The notes below the pieces were generated by a model. The model saw nothing but the letters and a program-made list of their open reading frames with translations. It did no database searches and was not told the origin of the DNA. This document shows, in pieces, positions 45,864-59,700 of a stretch of 64,000 nt of DNA. Position 1 is the stretch's first letter. Each line of letters starts with the position of its first letter. The DNA comes from Apostichopus japonicus (lineage: Eukaryota; Echinodermata; Holothuroidea; Aspidochirotida; Stichopodidae), in contig NC_092569.1 of assembly GCF_037975245.1 (NCBI RefSeq), positions 30,008,168 to 30,072,167 on the forward strand, written 5' to 3'. The position numbers and the translations under genes are program-made.

Positions 45864-48800
45864 TTTCATTACTTCAGAGTGTAAATATTTCCCCAACACT
45901 TAAAAATTTACTTTGGTAAGTGTCAATCCCTTCATAGACTTTCGTCAAAACTAAGAAAGGGAAGCGAGGTTATTGCTACTCATGATTTTATATTTGAAGC
46001 TTAATAGGATAATAGCGAGGTTGATCAAAGGGGTAATGTATGTGTAATTAGTCAACCACTGTATATTGCACAATATACATAGTCTGTTCACGAGGCTTTG
46101 TGGCTCGCTTGTCGGTGTGTTTCCTACGCACGACTGCGAGAGTTACAGTATAGCATTATCACTGCTGTACACTTGTTGTGTCGTAAGCAATTTCACGATC
46201 AGACGTTTAACAGCGGAAGTTGGGTTACTCAGATTTTCTTGGATTTTACAAATTCGTGTGGTATGACCCTACAGTGGCCGTGTGTTTTGTGACTCGTGAT
46301 TTGTATCTCCTTCGTAAGTAGTAGGTACATTTTCCATATAGAGTACATTAATCCTATTGATTTTGTATATGCTGGTCAGCGGTCGTCTGGGGTCAACAGC
46401 TCTAGGTCAAAGACTGAAAACCTTGTAATCAGTAAATCTTGCTATAACTATCATGGATTGAGTTCATATATATTATTTATGTTTCTTAGGGCAAGTAGAT
46501 GATCCCTAATGTTTTTGGTGGAGGTCAAAGGTCACCTGAGGAGAGGCAATACCCTATAAAAACCTGCAAAATGCATATCTTCAGGCTTTTAATGATGAAG
46601 CTCATATTTGGCATGAGGGTTCCTTGTAGTGAACAGATTATCTATATTGTTGGAAAGGTAGGTCAAAGGTCATCTCAGGTCAAGAAAGTTCAAAAAATGA
46701 AAATGTGGTAAATTGTTCATTTTCCTAAACTTGAAAGCATTAAATATATATTAGGGACTTGAATAGGCTAACCCGAAGGCACTAGTCATCCATCAGACGA
46801 CCTCAAAAGCTGACTTTGGTTGTCCGGAAAGAAATTTTATTGTCTTGGGTAACAGGAGGACCATTAATAACTTGAGATATGTTTGATTGAATGTGACCAT
46901 TTTTGACTGGCTAAACCCTCAACTACTCCATGAAGTTGGATCACAGTAGGGGTTCTGTGATGTCTTATTTGCAAATGCTCTTTGGAAGCTTACATAGGCT
47001 ATGATAATCTTCTTGTTTATTTGTCCTTGAAACATGATTCATTTGGATGTCTGATAGCTGTCAAAGTTCTCTGTACTTAGAATTACATAAAGAAGCATAT
47101 TTTCGTAGAAATATTCTTCTTGTTTGTGAATAATTCATTGAGATGTAAAGGAAACGAGACATTTTCAGCTTAATTGTCATGATGGCATCATCCATTTTGC
47201 TGTTGCCAGATGCATTTACAAATTATCACTAAATTTTAAACATTCATATCTTCACAATACCAAATGCTATGAGGATGTGGTTTTCACAGTTAGATTCAAT
47301 ACAACTTCAGCATTTTTGTTCAGAATCAACTTTAGCCACCAGAATATTCTTTTAAGAGAAAAACAAGTTAAGATGCTTAACTTAAAATGCATAACTGGAG
47401 GCGAATTTTTTTATTTTATTTTGGCTAATACTAAAGTATTTTAGTACACAAACAATACTGTAGTTCTCGTTTAGTCACACGAGACAGTTATTTAGATCAA
47501 TTTGATGTCAAAATTAGCAGATTCTCACTAGCTGGAAACACGATGCATGAAAGAGTGTACCGTGAACGCGAAGCAATAACAACATACTTTCCACATACTT
47601 CTTGTTAGAACGTGAACCTTTAACTTTACCCTTCCATTATACTTGTAGCTGCATGAGAAAGAATGGTTGCTAAAATTGTTCAGTATTTTTAACTCATTTT
47701 GGGTAGCAATTTATCAATCAAAAGTGCATTATGGTTAAAAAACTGCCTCAACGTCTGGTGATATTCCGTTAGATCAGTTGCTATCATAGGCCAGTATACA
47801 TACTGCGCCGTACGATATGGAGGTGTTGCCGCATTGAAAGGCCAACCTTGTGAAATATGTCGACATCTCTTGTATATCTTCTTTGTCGTTGCAATTAATC
47901 GTGTTTGCAGTTAGTTCCCAGTCAGTATATGCAATTTTAATCGATCAATGAAATATAAAGCTTTCGATGTGTCTCAGTCTCGCTGCCATAAAGTAAGGCT
48001 TTCAGAAAGTCACAACTCTACGAGAGCAGATACACAAGTGAAGGGAACACCACGGTATTACAACGGGCCTGATAAATTCCATATTCCATATATTACTTTT
48101 AAAAGTTAAAGATGCGAAATCTTTTACCGTCGCAGTACAATATGTACATGCCTACAATGCACATCGTTCATATACGTGTTAGTGTGCATATTGTCATATC
48201 GTTGGTTCTGCTAAAGAGAACCAAGTCACACAGGGCCTATTGTATAGCAGTGTACAACCTATCTATTGTAACATGATCTTGTTTCCTTGCACCTATGGGG
48301 TAAATCACGGCTGAAAATAAACAATTGAGCATGCACATTAGAATAACAAGGCAAATGTGGCTAACAAGTTTAGGCATAAATAACAAAAACAAATTAGGGA
48401 GACTATCCTTAGAGGTCCTCTGCTTAAACATTACTACCTTTAAGTGCTTGCCTGCAGACAGTGGGAAACCCCCTTACAAAATTAATCCAAAATCTGTGGC
48501 GTTTTTCTTCGATTAAATGACTGGGAAACGTAGAGAAACTTAAACCATGGAGGTAAAACAGATTTACCTCCCCGTTATGACAGAGTGTCGTATCAGCCTA
48601 GTGTATTGCTGAAGTGAATAGCTTGATCGAAATTTTACCTCAAGAGACTCGACACAAGTACGTCAGGGGTAACCTGCAGTCATCTGAGCGCTTAGGAATG
48701 TTTGCGAAAAGGGCAAATTTCTTGTACAATTGTGCTAGGTTTTGATCAAGTTTTACATTAATGGAAAGGTACAGGTGTAAAGATTCAATGTAACATACAA

Positions 48801-49790
48801 TTGAAAAGGATTAGAGAATGTCGAAAACCACCAGCTATGCATATTAAACAGTTTTATTGCCGACTTGGAAATTCCTACAAATGCTTCAAACGATGTCTTT
48901 TTAAATAATAAATTCCATCATTTTATTAATGTTATTTTGTATTATTTATGTGGCTATAATGATTCATAATTCTCAGTATTCTCATCTTAGTACTGTTTGC
49001 TAATTATTAACGTCCACCTTGATCTGTACATATTTCCAACTTAAAACTATATTTTATTAATATTTAGAGGTTTTAGTAGTAAGATTACCATTGTATTTTG
49101 TTTTACTACAATTAGAGGGTATATTTTGAAAGTCATATTATCATTCAGTTTGGTTGTGCTACTGATTATGTACTATTTAAGTAACAATATCAATAATTAC
49201 ATACATTTTGTGTAGTATATTGTATTAAGAACCTCACATCTTAAAATAAGCAACACAAAAGATCCAGTACCACATATATTTAAGAGTCGTTATCAAAGGA
49301 AGCTAAGAATAAAGGTGATCATTTTAATGATAAATCAATTCAAATCAGGGGATGCTACTTTCTAGTAACAAAGGTAGTTTGAATTTGCTGTTTTCTATCC
49401 AGAAAATCGATGCAATTAGTAGTTTGTGAAGTAAGGAACACATGTTATTGTATATTTGATTTTGAATAAAATTGATTATTTTCCTAACAAAAGGACTTTA
49501 TACTGGACACAGAATTGTAAGAATATCAGCCACTGTGCACATGCTATTCCAATTAATGTTTTTTTTTCAGAAATCATGATCAACCAACCATGGGCTCCTG
49601 AATAAAATGATTGCAATGATACATGGCCACCCCCGAACACACAACCCTTCCCTATATGAGGTAAAGCATGATTAGAATGATATAATGTTAACTTATACTG
49701 ATGCTATTAATTTATGACAAGGCTAAGCCCAATATTGCGGGTAGGAAGGGAGGGCATGGGTGTTGGGAGAGAGGGGATAATCATATGGGA

Positions 49791-49791
49791 A

Positions 49792-49844
<53 letters not shown>

Positions 49845-49845
49845 T
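49791..49845. repeat. (TA)n-(TAA)n microsatellite
   Basis: A short TA tract runs into about 13 TAA units. Confidence 0.9.
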
Positions 49846-50399
49846 GTTTACAGTGCATAGCTGGTGATTTTCGACATTCTCTAATCTCGTCAAGTGTATG
49901 TTACATTGAATCTTTACACTTGTAACTTCCATTGATGTATGACAATATGTAGGTGTGTGGTCCTAGAAACCAAGAATCATTACGTATCCACTTTCACTCA
50001 ATTGTTAATTTCCTACACACTTTTTTTTTTGTGGAGCGGGGGGGGGGGGGTGAGGTTTGGGATGCACACCATGAAAAGAAAAATGGACATGTTCACTTTG
50101 ATTTTTGATTTTATTCTTTTGTGAGACTCATACAATAATCAATTGTAAACTATCAAACAACAGTAAGATTTTTAACATTCACAATTTGACATTGATTTCA
50201 ATTATTGTTATATATCCTTTCATTCCCTTAAAATATGAATTATTCGTCAATTGCTCTGGTTGATATTTTTGTTGCATTTTCTGCTTTTTTCTTGTCTTCA
50301 GCCCGCCGTGGTTTTCGACACTCGAAGATCTGCATGGATCTTTCCATACTTTGTAAGTAAAGCCTTCACTGTCGAACACTGTGTTATACGGTGTTTTGT

Positions 50400-50758
50400 C
50401 TACACTGGCCGTATTTTCATGTCTGTGTATTGCAGGCTACATTCGTAACTGTTCAAAGTATCACTATACCAGTAGATGTTTGTGCCTCGAGTTGAGCCGT
50501 CGTAGTCTCCGTTGAGGTGAGAATCAGCGCAAAAAGCGCAATTGTCGCTGCCATCGGGAAATAATCCACAGAAACTAAAACTGGGACAGTAAGACCGACA
50601 TTGAGAAGCAGAATATTCACGTATGCAGTCCCAGTTTTTATAGAACCACCAGGCTCCTCGATGTCTCTCCGCACAGTCGTAGCTGCTCCATCCATCGTTG
50701 TCCTGGTCTTTTGTACTGAATTGTGTATTGTTGCTATAATCCAGACCATTTTCAACTG
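50400..50758 (-). CDS. Gene B exon 8: FReD2 C-terminal part and stop
   Basis: 359 nt, entered in phase 1, ending in TAG. Contains QFSTKDQDNDGW, CAERHRGAWW, then an insertion of about 30 residues with extra cysteines (QCRSYC, NCAFC), then HLNGDYDG, GTNIYWYS and YTDMKIRPV. Acceptor TTTGTAG. A TTTATT word at 50110-50115 (AATAAA on the minus strand) about 285 bp after the stop is a possible poly(A) signal. Confidence 0.86.
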
Positions 50759-53700
50759 CTACAAACGAGAAAGAGTAAATAAACCGATCAATTGATAAGT
50801 TTGGAGCAAATCCTACATCGGATACAAGTTAGAGGGCAGTGCGTTTTTTTGTTATACCAAGATGAACACGTCAGTTCCGCTCTTTTTTTTAGGGGGGGGG
50901 GGGGGGGTTGCGTGTGTTGAATATAGCCATTAATTTTTTGTTTTGATTCTTATTTCTAAGTCCCCATCTGATTAGTCTCCTGGTCTATCAAAACTGGAGT
51001 AAAGTATTTCTTGTGTGTCGGTATTAAATCGTGTAATTTCTTGAATAATATTATGTGTAATTTAGTTTGCATCACCAAATTTCATTTCTCCTCTTATTGA
51101 ACTCTGTGCTTGTACTGCACGGTTTAATTTAGGCTTTCGAAGCTGGGCCAGGAGGGGGGGGGGGGGGTGGCTATCTGAGGTAGCGATTTATATCCTTCAA
51201 GTTATGAAAGCAAGGGTATCATTCAAAGATCTAGTCCCGAGTTATCCAAAGGTCCCTGTTCTACTGGGCAGGGCAGAGGGGTGTTAATTTGCCATCCACT
51301 GTTCATTTTTACCCGTTTATTATAGCACGTTGTAATCTTTGAATTTTTCAACCTGAGCTCACATATTGGAGTATAAACGTAGATTACACTACACACATAA
51401 CATATCATGAAATAAATAAGTTTAAATGAAGAATAGAACCGGTTTAAAGTGAATTGACTTTACATATAGTAGCTAATATTTTGGGTTTTGACAAAGTAAC
51501 CAAAGTTGATATGCTACTTTCACGAATGGATTCAGTGATATTGATATTTTAATTTATTATTTAATTTGTATCGACATTTGCAATCTAGTCTCGTATGTTT
51601 AACTTCTTCGAACAGACTGATTGACTAAATTTTGTACTATTTAAATTATATAGACGAATATTTAAAAATATAACATCTGATATCTGTTTCAATTTGCTAT
51701 GAATGATAAAACTTCGATGACTTTATACAACATGATTATCCTAAAATAGTACCTCAACGTTTGTACATATGAGAATCATCAAATATACATACCACTGGAA
51801 GTCTCGCTACATATATTAACGAGAAGGCACATGTGACATATTTCCAGATACTACTGGGAGCAGGTCACTTCGCCCAACAACCATTTCGTCCAACCTTACC
51901 ATTTCGCCCAACCATCCTGGTCAGTTCGCTCAACCAGCATGGTCATTTCGCCCAACCTTGTTGGTCATTTCGCCCAACCTTTTTTTACTAATATTTAGTC
52001 AGAATAATATAACTTTTTCTATTTCACTAGTTCCATTTGATTTATTTTGGGTTATGTTTCTTCGTGATAGTAAATAAAGTGAGGTCCGCTCTATATCAAT
52101 CGGAGTCTAAGCAGTTATTTCGGGTATAATGGGAGGATTACACTACTTTAGGCGGTTACGCATACAATGGAAATTATTTTATTACACAAACAAAGGGGAA
52201 TCGGTGTGGAATAATATCGCCTTTTTATTTCAATAGTTCAATTTGGTTTATTAATCCACAGCTATTGTTCTGCTTGATGACTTCGGTCAAGCGTTTGTCA
52301 AGTCCGCCAGGCATTAATCAAGGGTATTGTTCACAGCAGTTAGGTGTTTATCTAGTCTACATAGTGTTAATTAATGTTATACAAACAAAGGGGAATCGGT
52401 ATCCATAAAAACGTATCAAACCTAACCCCTTGAACACTGATCAATCCTTCCGAATAACAATTCCCGAACGTCTCCTTATTAAATTGAAAAAATATATATA
52501 AAACCCGTCCGTAATATTGAAGTACTATACTTAGTCAATGTAACAACATATGTAATCAATTTAACCACGACTTCAAGTTTCCTTAATATTCGGTTCGTAC
52601 ACCGTAACGTTAACAATTCCCGAACGTTTCCTTACCAAAGTATCATATTTAATCAAGGTTGGGCGAAATGACCAGGCTGGTTGGGCGAAATGACCAGGCC
52701 TGATGGGCGAAATGGTAGTTGGGCGAAGTGACCAGAAAGCATACTAATAACATATTATTTACCCCATTGTAAGTTTGAAGTGTTGCGAGTTTCGTAGACA
52801 ACAGCGCTAAGGCAACATACATTTACGTTGAATTTCAGAATACTCGTTTATGTTGGGGTGATAGGGATGTTGAGATTTACTTTCTCTGTGTCAGAAAAAA
52901 ACGTAGCGCCTGGCTACTTTTAGAATATCTACTGTAGTAGTCTTATATATTGTGTATGACGGTCGCTCCTATCATGTAGGTGCTTGTCACGTGCAAACAC
53001 GGCAAGGACACCTATGTTACCAAGGATAAGTGAATCTTATCGTCTGCTTCTTATGTATATTTGCATTTTAAACAGTCTTGATAACCCAAGTACCTTCCAA
53101 CTGCAGTTCATGCGTTTGAAATAGAATAGCAATGTTTGGAACATTGGAACATATAAATTAGCTATGGGATCAAGACTTTAGTTGTAGAATGCACATTCAA
53201 GGAGTACAACAAGAATTATCGTTATAGGGGAGCACGTCATATGATCATTCATGGTTGGCATGTTTTTTTGTATTTCTTTGGTCTTCACGCTCTCCTATTT
53301 GACGTAATCGGTCCAGTTTTATGCATGCTTCAATGATTAGAACTTCAATTACTCACCTGCATTTCCACTACTGCTTGATTCAATTGATAGTCGATACTTG
53401 TCTGCCTCATTATTAATGGTAAAAGTCGAATAAATGGCGTAATACGATGATGAACCAGAGTCCCTTAGATCAATACGAAGCTGGTACGTTTTCTGGTTGG
53501 TCAAAGAGTGGATATATTTGTTACCTAGCCAGTGGTCATGATTTTTATTACCGAAACCGTTCTTGTAGTCCGACCAACCACGATAAAAATCAACGGAGGC
53601 GCTCGATCGTCGCTGGAAAACCTATAAAATGAAGGATAAAAAGATAATCAACAATATATTCTACTAATCCTTAAGAGCATGACATCCAAAGCCATAACAT

Positions 53701-56700
53701 AGTTAACGAAGATATGAATATTGTGAAAGTGAGATCATGCGCCAGAGTATTCTGCTTCTTGATTTTTCTCCTTAGAATGAACAAGTTCATCTCAACGAGA
53801 TCTGCAGTGCATTATTTTGAGGAGAGTTATGTATAACATGAGGAAATTCAGGATTTAAATCCTGAATTGTTTGCGAAACTCACCGTCCATCCTCCTCCGT
53901 TACTTTCCATCTCACAGTAAACCCGAACGCCGCTTGGCCAACCATCAGGGTAAATGGTGTAAACGCCATCACTGCGTGTACCGGACACATAAAGATCGTA
54001 GCAATCTTGTGCACGTCTTGTGCACGTCTCTCCGTCTCCTTCGTAGTTTGGATTGCAGTAACAATTACGGACACCGTTCCTCTTAGCACAGGTTGCGTGA
54101 ACACTACACTGGTAACTCGCCTTTATAATTTGGTTGTTTCGGCAAGTTGATTTTCGTGTACATCTTGGATTGACGTAAAAATCGCCAACCTGATTTAAGA
54201 TATTAAGCGAAATGAAAAACAACAATTAGTAAACAAATTATGAAATTTCGGTTGTCACAGTTAAATGTACAGGATGTCAAAGGTAGGTGGCCAATGAAAA
54301 ATGTAGGGGCCCAGGGATCCGCTTTCAAGAACAAAAGTAGCCGTCAAATGTTGCATTCAACGGCTTATTACGACTCAACATTATTATGACTATACATTTT
54401 GCCTGCAATAAAATCTAACAGCAAGACTGTTTATTAAGTACCCATGAATTTTGTGTTAGATTTATAAGGGGATGCACTTCCATAGGATTGGTCGTATGCT
54501 TCCCGCCTAAATGTAATACGTCCCTCGACAGACAGTTTTGCCTGGACTGGCGACGGAGGTGGGGTCCATGCCCTTGCCCAATCGCGATGTGAGCGCTACT
54601 CGGTTATCGGTAAATGTGGTGTGATAATCAACAAGTTAACATAGTACATTTTTCCCCCCCTAAATATAGGGACAATGAATAAGGAGAACAGCATTACAAA
54701 TGTCCTAAAAGAACCGTACTGACCGTTAATACACTTCCTTTTTTATCAACGAAGCAGTTACATTGATTCAGAGGGATGCATTGTTCTTGCTGTCTCAGAT
54801 AATCACCGACACAAACACATTGCTCTTTTTCTTTGCGAGAAGTAGCCGAGATGCAAGTGTCAGGGTCATCGCAAGTCCTCTCACATGTCTCATTGCTAAA
54901 TATCTCATTAGCTGGACACCATTCAATCTTTGATTCTAGAAAACAGAAAAGGAAAATAATAGTAACCGGTTACAGACACGACGAATATGACATGTGGCAA
55001 AGAATAGTTTTTTTGTCATTACTTCAGTACGTGGCTGTCAGGAGGTTAAAGGAAAACAACACACACTCAGAAACAGTTCGAATTAATCCAGAACATTTTA
55101 AATCAAGTAGTGGGCGTTCCGTATTTACATTAATGTTAATAGTTATTGAACATTACGAGATAACACCCCATCATTTGCTGTACAACTGGTTTGAAACCAA
55201 AAGTCATAGCTTCTGGTTCAGAGTTTCCCTCGGTGTAAGTATACTGCTTTCTGACAACAACGATACTTAATAACAACATCAAACTTCTTTTGCGTTGGTT
55301 GCGCTGATAAAACTGGGAGACTTACCTGTTTTCAGTGTAAACTTTTTGTTGAACAAATTTAAGATACGGTTCGTTGTTTAGAGCCAAGGTTAGTGTCGAG
55401 TACGAAGCAGTCTTGTAGTGAGTTTGTAATCACACTTTAACTTATGGAGGCATTTTGGAAATCTAGTATAGATACTATTGTAAGATTAAGTATTTGAACT
55501 CGCGCTTAGAGCTTATACTCGCACTCACATGATCATATTGTAATCGCTAATATATGTATTGTATCGCCGTTCTACTCTCTAGTACACGATATGTATATTC
55601 GAACTTTATGTACTGTAGCAGTTTCTTCAAAGTAAGAAAACATATTTGACGTGTGAAGTTTACTTCCAAAATATCCATCGGTTTTTAGAGTAAACCTTTC
55701 ATTTTACGCACCTTTACTTTTGACATTTAATAAACAATTTTGTTCATTATTTTGGCTTTAAATTTAAAAAGAATGTAAAAGGCACTTACCATCTGATATT
55801 GCGAATGTACCTAAACTTGATATATAATATTTCCCCCATTCATCTGAGATACGAAAATCGTCGTATGTTACAAAGTAAGTTTCTCCAGCAACGTTCTCAA
55901 AGTCCATTCTCAGTTGGTACCGCTTTTGATTTGTTAAGTAGGCAATTTTCTCATTTCCGATCCAAAACTCACTCCCTAGAAAGCCAAAGCCATTTCTGAA
56001 GTCTTCCCAACTTCTATTAAAATTTACAGAATCCGATCTTCTTCGCTGTAGTACCTACAACGAATATCAAAAAGTTAAGCGTTAACCGGGACGTTATTAA
56101 ATATGTATATTCCTTCACTTGTCCTTTAATTTAAAAATATATAAAATCATTGATTTAAACTTTCGTTTCGATAAAAATATCAAGATTCTATTTGAAATAA
56201 CCTTGTATTACATCGCTAAATATTACTGTATGCAAAAATGAAGTAAATGTGTACAAAACTATTTAAAGTTGAAAAGGAGACATCAAGTAATCAGCCATAC
56301 CGTCCATCCACCAATATCAAGATCATTATTACAGTAAGCCTCAAACGGTTCCGGGTAGCCATCTGGTTTAATAAGGTACACTGCAGATGTATTGTGGGTA
56401 GAGGAACAGGTATTTGATACTTCTTTGCAATCTCTCGGATACGCAGGTTGTTGAAAAACAAAGTATGAAGAACCTGGATTGAAAGTAAAACAAAGTTAAC
56501 ATTTTATTGCGACTGAAAAAATCACTTCATTAAACGAAACTAGCGCCTTAGATTCTGAGCCAATTGTAAAAGAACTCGGTTCGTTACAATGAGAACTAAG
56601 GTAATAAATCAGTTTAACTACCAATTATTTCTCAACTACCATATAGATGAAGATATCGCGACTAACATTTGATACGGTAATTTTTATTGAATTCTCAGAT

Positions 56701-59700
56701 GTAACTGTTTAGAATCATTAGTTTTAATTAGTTTCAGCTTGCAATGAAAATTAAAGACAAAGTAAATTGAACTTATTTTTCATCACGCTTTCGTAGTTAT
56801 CAGTCACATCCAAGTCATATCAAAAGACTCACGAAAACAGGCAAATCCCATTTGTTTAACGTACCTGAGAAAATACCGATGTAGCACTTACGACGTGAAG
56901 AGATTGAAAATATGCTACTGAGAGGAAATAAATCTTATTATAGATGTTCGGAAATGTTTACACGATTGAAAAACAAACATCTAGAGCGAGCACTATAAAG
57001 AGCCAATATTTTCAGCCATTCAGTTGGCCAACTAGGTGTTAACGATTATAATACGGGAAGCTGGTCACTTCGCCCAACATCCATTTCGCCCAACTGCCAT
57101 TTCGCACAACCTTACCATTTCACCCAACCTTGTTGGTCATTTCGCCCTACCAGCATGGTCATTTCGCCTCACCTTTCTAGTCATTTCTCCCAACATTGTT
57201 GAAATATTATACTTTAATATTGGTCAATTTAATAAGGAAACGTTCGGGAATTGGTAACGTTACAGTGGTTACAGTCGGTATGATTGATTTGTGTTTTAGA
57301 AGTTAGGTTTGATATGTTTTTATGGAGAACGATTCCCCTTTGTTTGTAAAATAAAATAACTTCCATTGTATGCTTAACCGCCGAATGTGTAATCCTCTCA
57401 TTAAACCCGAAATAACTGCTCAGACTCCGATCGATATCGAACGGACATCACTTTATTTACTTACCACGAAGTAATATAACCCAAAATAAACCAAATGGAA
57501 CTAGTGAAATAAAAAAAGTTATATAATTCTAACTGAATATGGGTAAAAAAATGGTTGGGCGAAATGACCATGCTGGTTTGGCCAAATAACCATGCTAGTT
57601 GGGCGAAATGACCATGCTGGTTGGGCGAAATGACCATGCTAGTTGAGCGAAATAGTTGTTGGGCGAAGTGACCAGGAAGCCTTATACGTAAGTGATATAA
57701 CTCAGAGAGTTAACTTCTTATTATAAGTTAAATCATTTCAGATAACTACTACACCTACCTGGAGACCGCCCCTCGGCACTGACGATGACCTGCGTAATGT
57801 AAAAGGATCATATGAAGCTGTTTGATCGGAATAAAGGACATTTAGGAGAACTGGTCCGAAAGTTCTTAGTTTAAGGCAGTATTATTTTTGTCTTCTGCCT
57901 AAAATTCATATCTAGACTGCAAGTCAATAAACTCAGAACTGAACTTTATATTACAACTTTCATCCAGGAAGCGTTAGGTTAATAGCATTTTCCCGGTGTT
58001 ACAGCTACCCTGGTACATGATATGTAAGCTAACGTGAAAGAACAAAGGCAATAGCCGGCTGCTTCCTTAATTAAACCTTGTTGCTTACTACAGACAGATG
58101 TTTTCTGTTCAAGTTATATTTTCACATTAGAACATTCCAGACGTGATATGTAACGCATATGTGTTAACAGTCCTTAATTACCCGTAGGGATCCTTAACAA
58201 CGTCCCAGCTATTCTTGTTGGAGTACGATTACCTTGTCTTGATACTTACATAGCAAAGGGGAAACTCTGAGATTTAAAAGGTGTCATTTACATGTAAGGT
58301 AAGTTCTTCTTCACATACTTGTATATCTTACTAAATAAAAACCTCCATTCCAATTATTAAAGCACGAGATTGAGAGGGATGCATATGTAGTATTAAGCTA
58401 TAATGCGTTAAATAGTAAACACATAGTCTGCAACAATGTAAAGATAATTTCTGTCTTGATTGTTTTTCTATTTTTTTGCAAATTTCACAGGTTTGAAAGC
58501 TAACATATAGTACAATATAGCAGTACGTTCTGAAATAGAGAATATAAGACGAACTTGTCAGCCGCTATTTTTACAAATCTTCGTTATGAAGAAAATATAA
58601 TAGAAAAATTAATATTAAAATTCTATCTTCTATAACATGATAATGATGACAATTGCAAGAGATAAAGAATTTGATCAGAAAATGGACAAAAGATAACGAG
58701 CTGCAAAAATTTCGCGTTTAGATGATAGTTAACTGCAGCAATATCACCAAACTTAAATTGAACATTTCTTCAAATTTGATTACAAAGTATGGAACCCTCT
58801 GCTCTTTTAAAATTAATATATCTTACTTAAAGAATGTACCATATCATTATAGTTTTGTTCACAGTAGCTATCAAACTGTTGACTATTTGAAGTATAACTT
58901 AATTATCTTTGTATTGGTATTTTGACATAGAAATGTTGCTATTGTTTGTAGATAAGCCAACGCCAATGTTACTTTAATATTTTCATACTGATAACTTGAA
59001 AAAGGACAATCAATAACAAAACTGTTCGGAAATCATATCAAAATAACAGAGCCGACAGGGGACGTTGCCTTTGTACAGATTATACTCAAGTTATACGTAT
59101 GCATATGTTCAGTTTATGTAAAAATAGCAAAGGTTTTATAAAACATCTGTTCAATTTTAGACTGCCTAGGAGAACATTGTATACATTTACCGATACAAAG
59201 AGTATAGCTCTATTTTGATAGGGGAATCGCATGATTTAAGTTTAAACAAGAAGAAATATTTGAAATTATGAATCTTGAAATAACTGAAAGTTACAGTTTA
59301 GCATTTAGTTATTATACTTGAAGAGAGAAGTAGGACTATGGAGCATGAATTTGAACTAAAATAAAAAAAAAACATGTGAATTAAAGCTCAATAATTTATA
59401 AAATGTAATGAAAGGATTGTTGTAACGCGTTGGTGTGTATCGGTGAAACAATGGGGTTTGATATTTGAGGGGAAAATTGTGCGCTGAAGTTCTGTACATG
59501 ATATTGGAAAGCTATATAGTCGAACTTTGAACATAAAAAATTTTCCCGGCCACATCACGAAACGTGATTGATTAAATTTGGTACGTAGCAAAACACTTTT
59601 GAGATGTATAATTGGCTTTTATTCTTAGTATTGTACATGGAAGCAAGTTTTAAAGAACACAGTTTGTTGGCATAAACGATTCAATTAGAACGTCTTAGAA

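Larger units (their letters stand above)
43373..50399. other. Intergenic DNA between retrotransposon and gene B end
   Basis: No gene recognised in 7 kb. 43475-43790 matches 10690-10960. 43817-44222 has short internal repeats. 46380-46750 has repeated GGTCAAAGGTCA-type words. From about 48.8 kb the DNA matches 13.3-15.8 kb, the 3' flank of gene A. Open frames here lack codon or family support. Confidence 0.55.

Noticed and set aside
46380-46711. Short plus-strand open frames with GGTCAAAGGTCA words
   Set aside because: Looks like a dispersed repeat; the words resemble nuclear receptor half-sites but lie in repeat-like DNA with no nearby gene on either strand.
54833-55270. 145-residue plus-strand open frame
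   Set aside because: Antisense to the gene B TIL exon and its intron; no family match or splice support.
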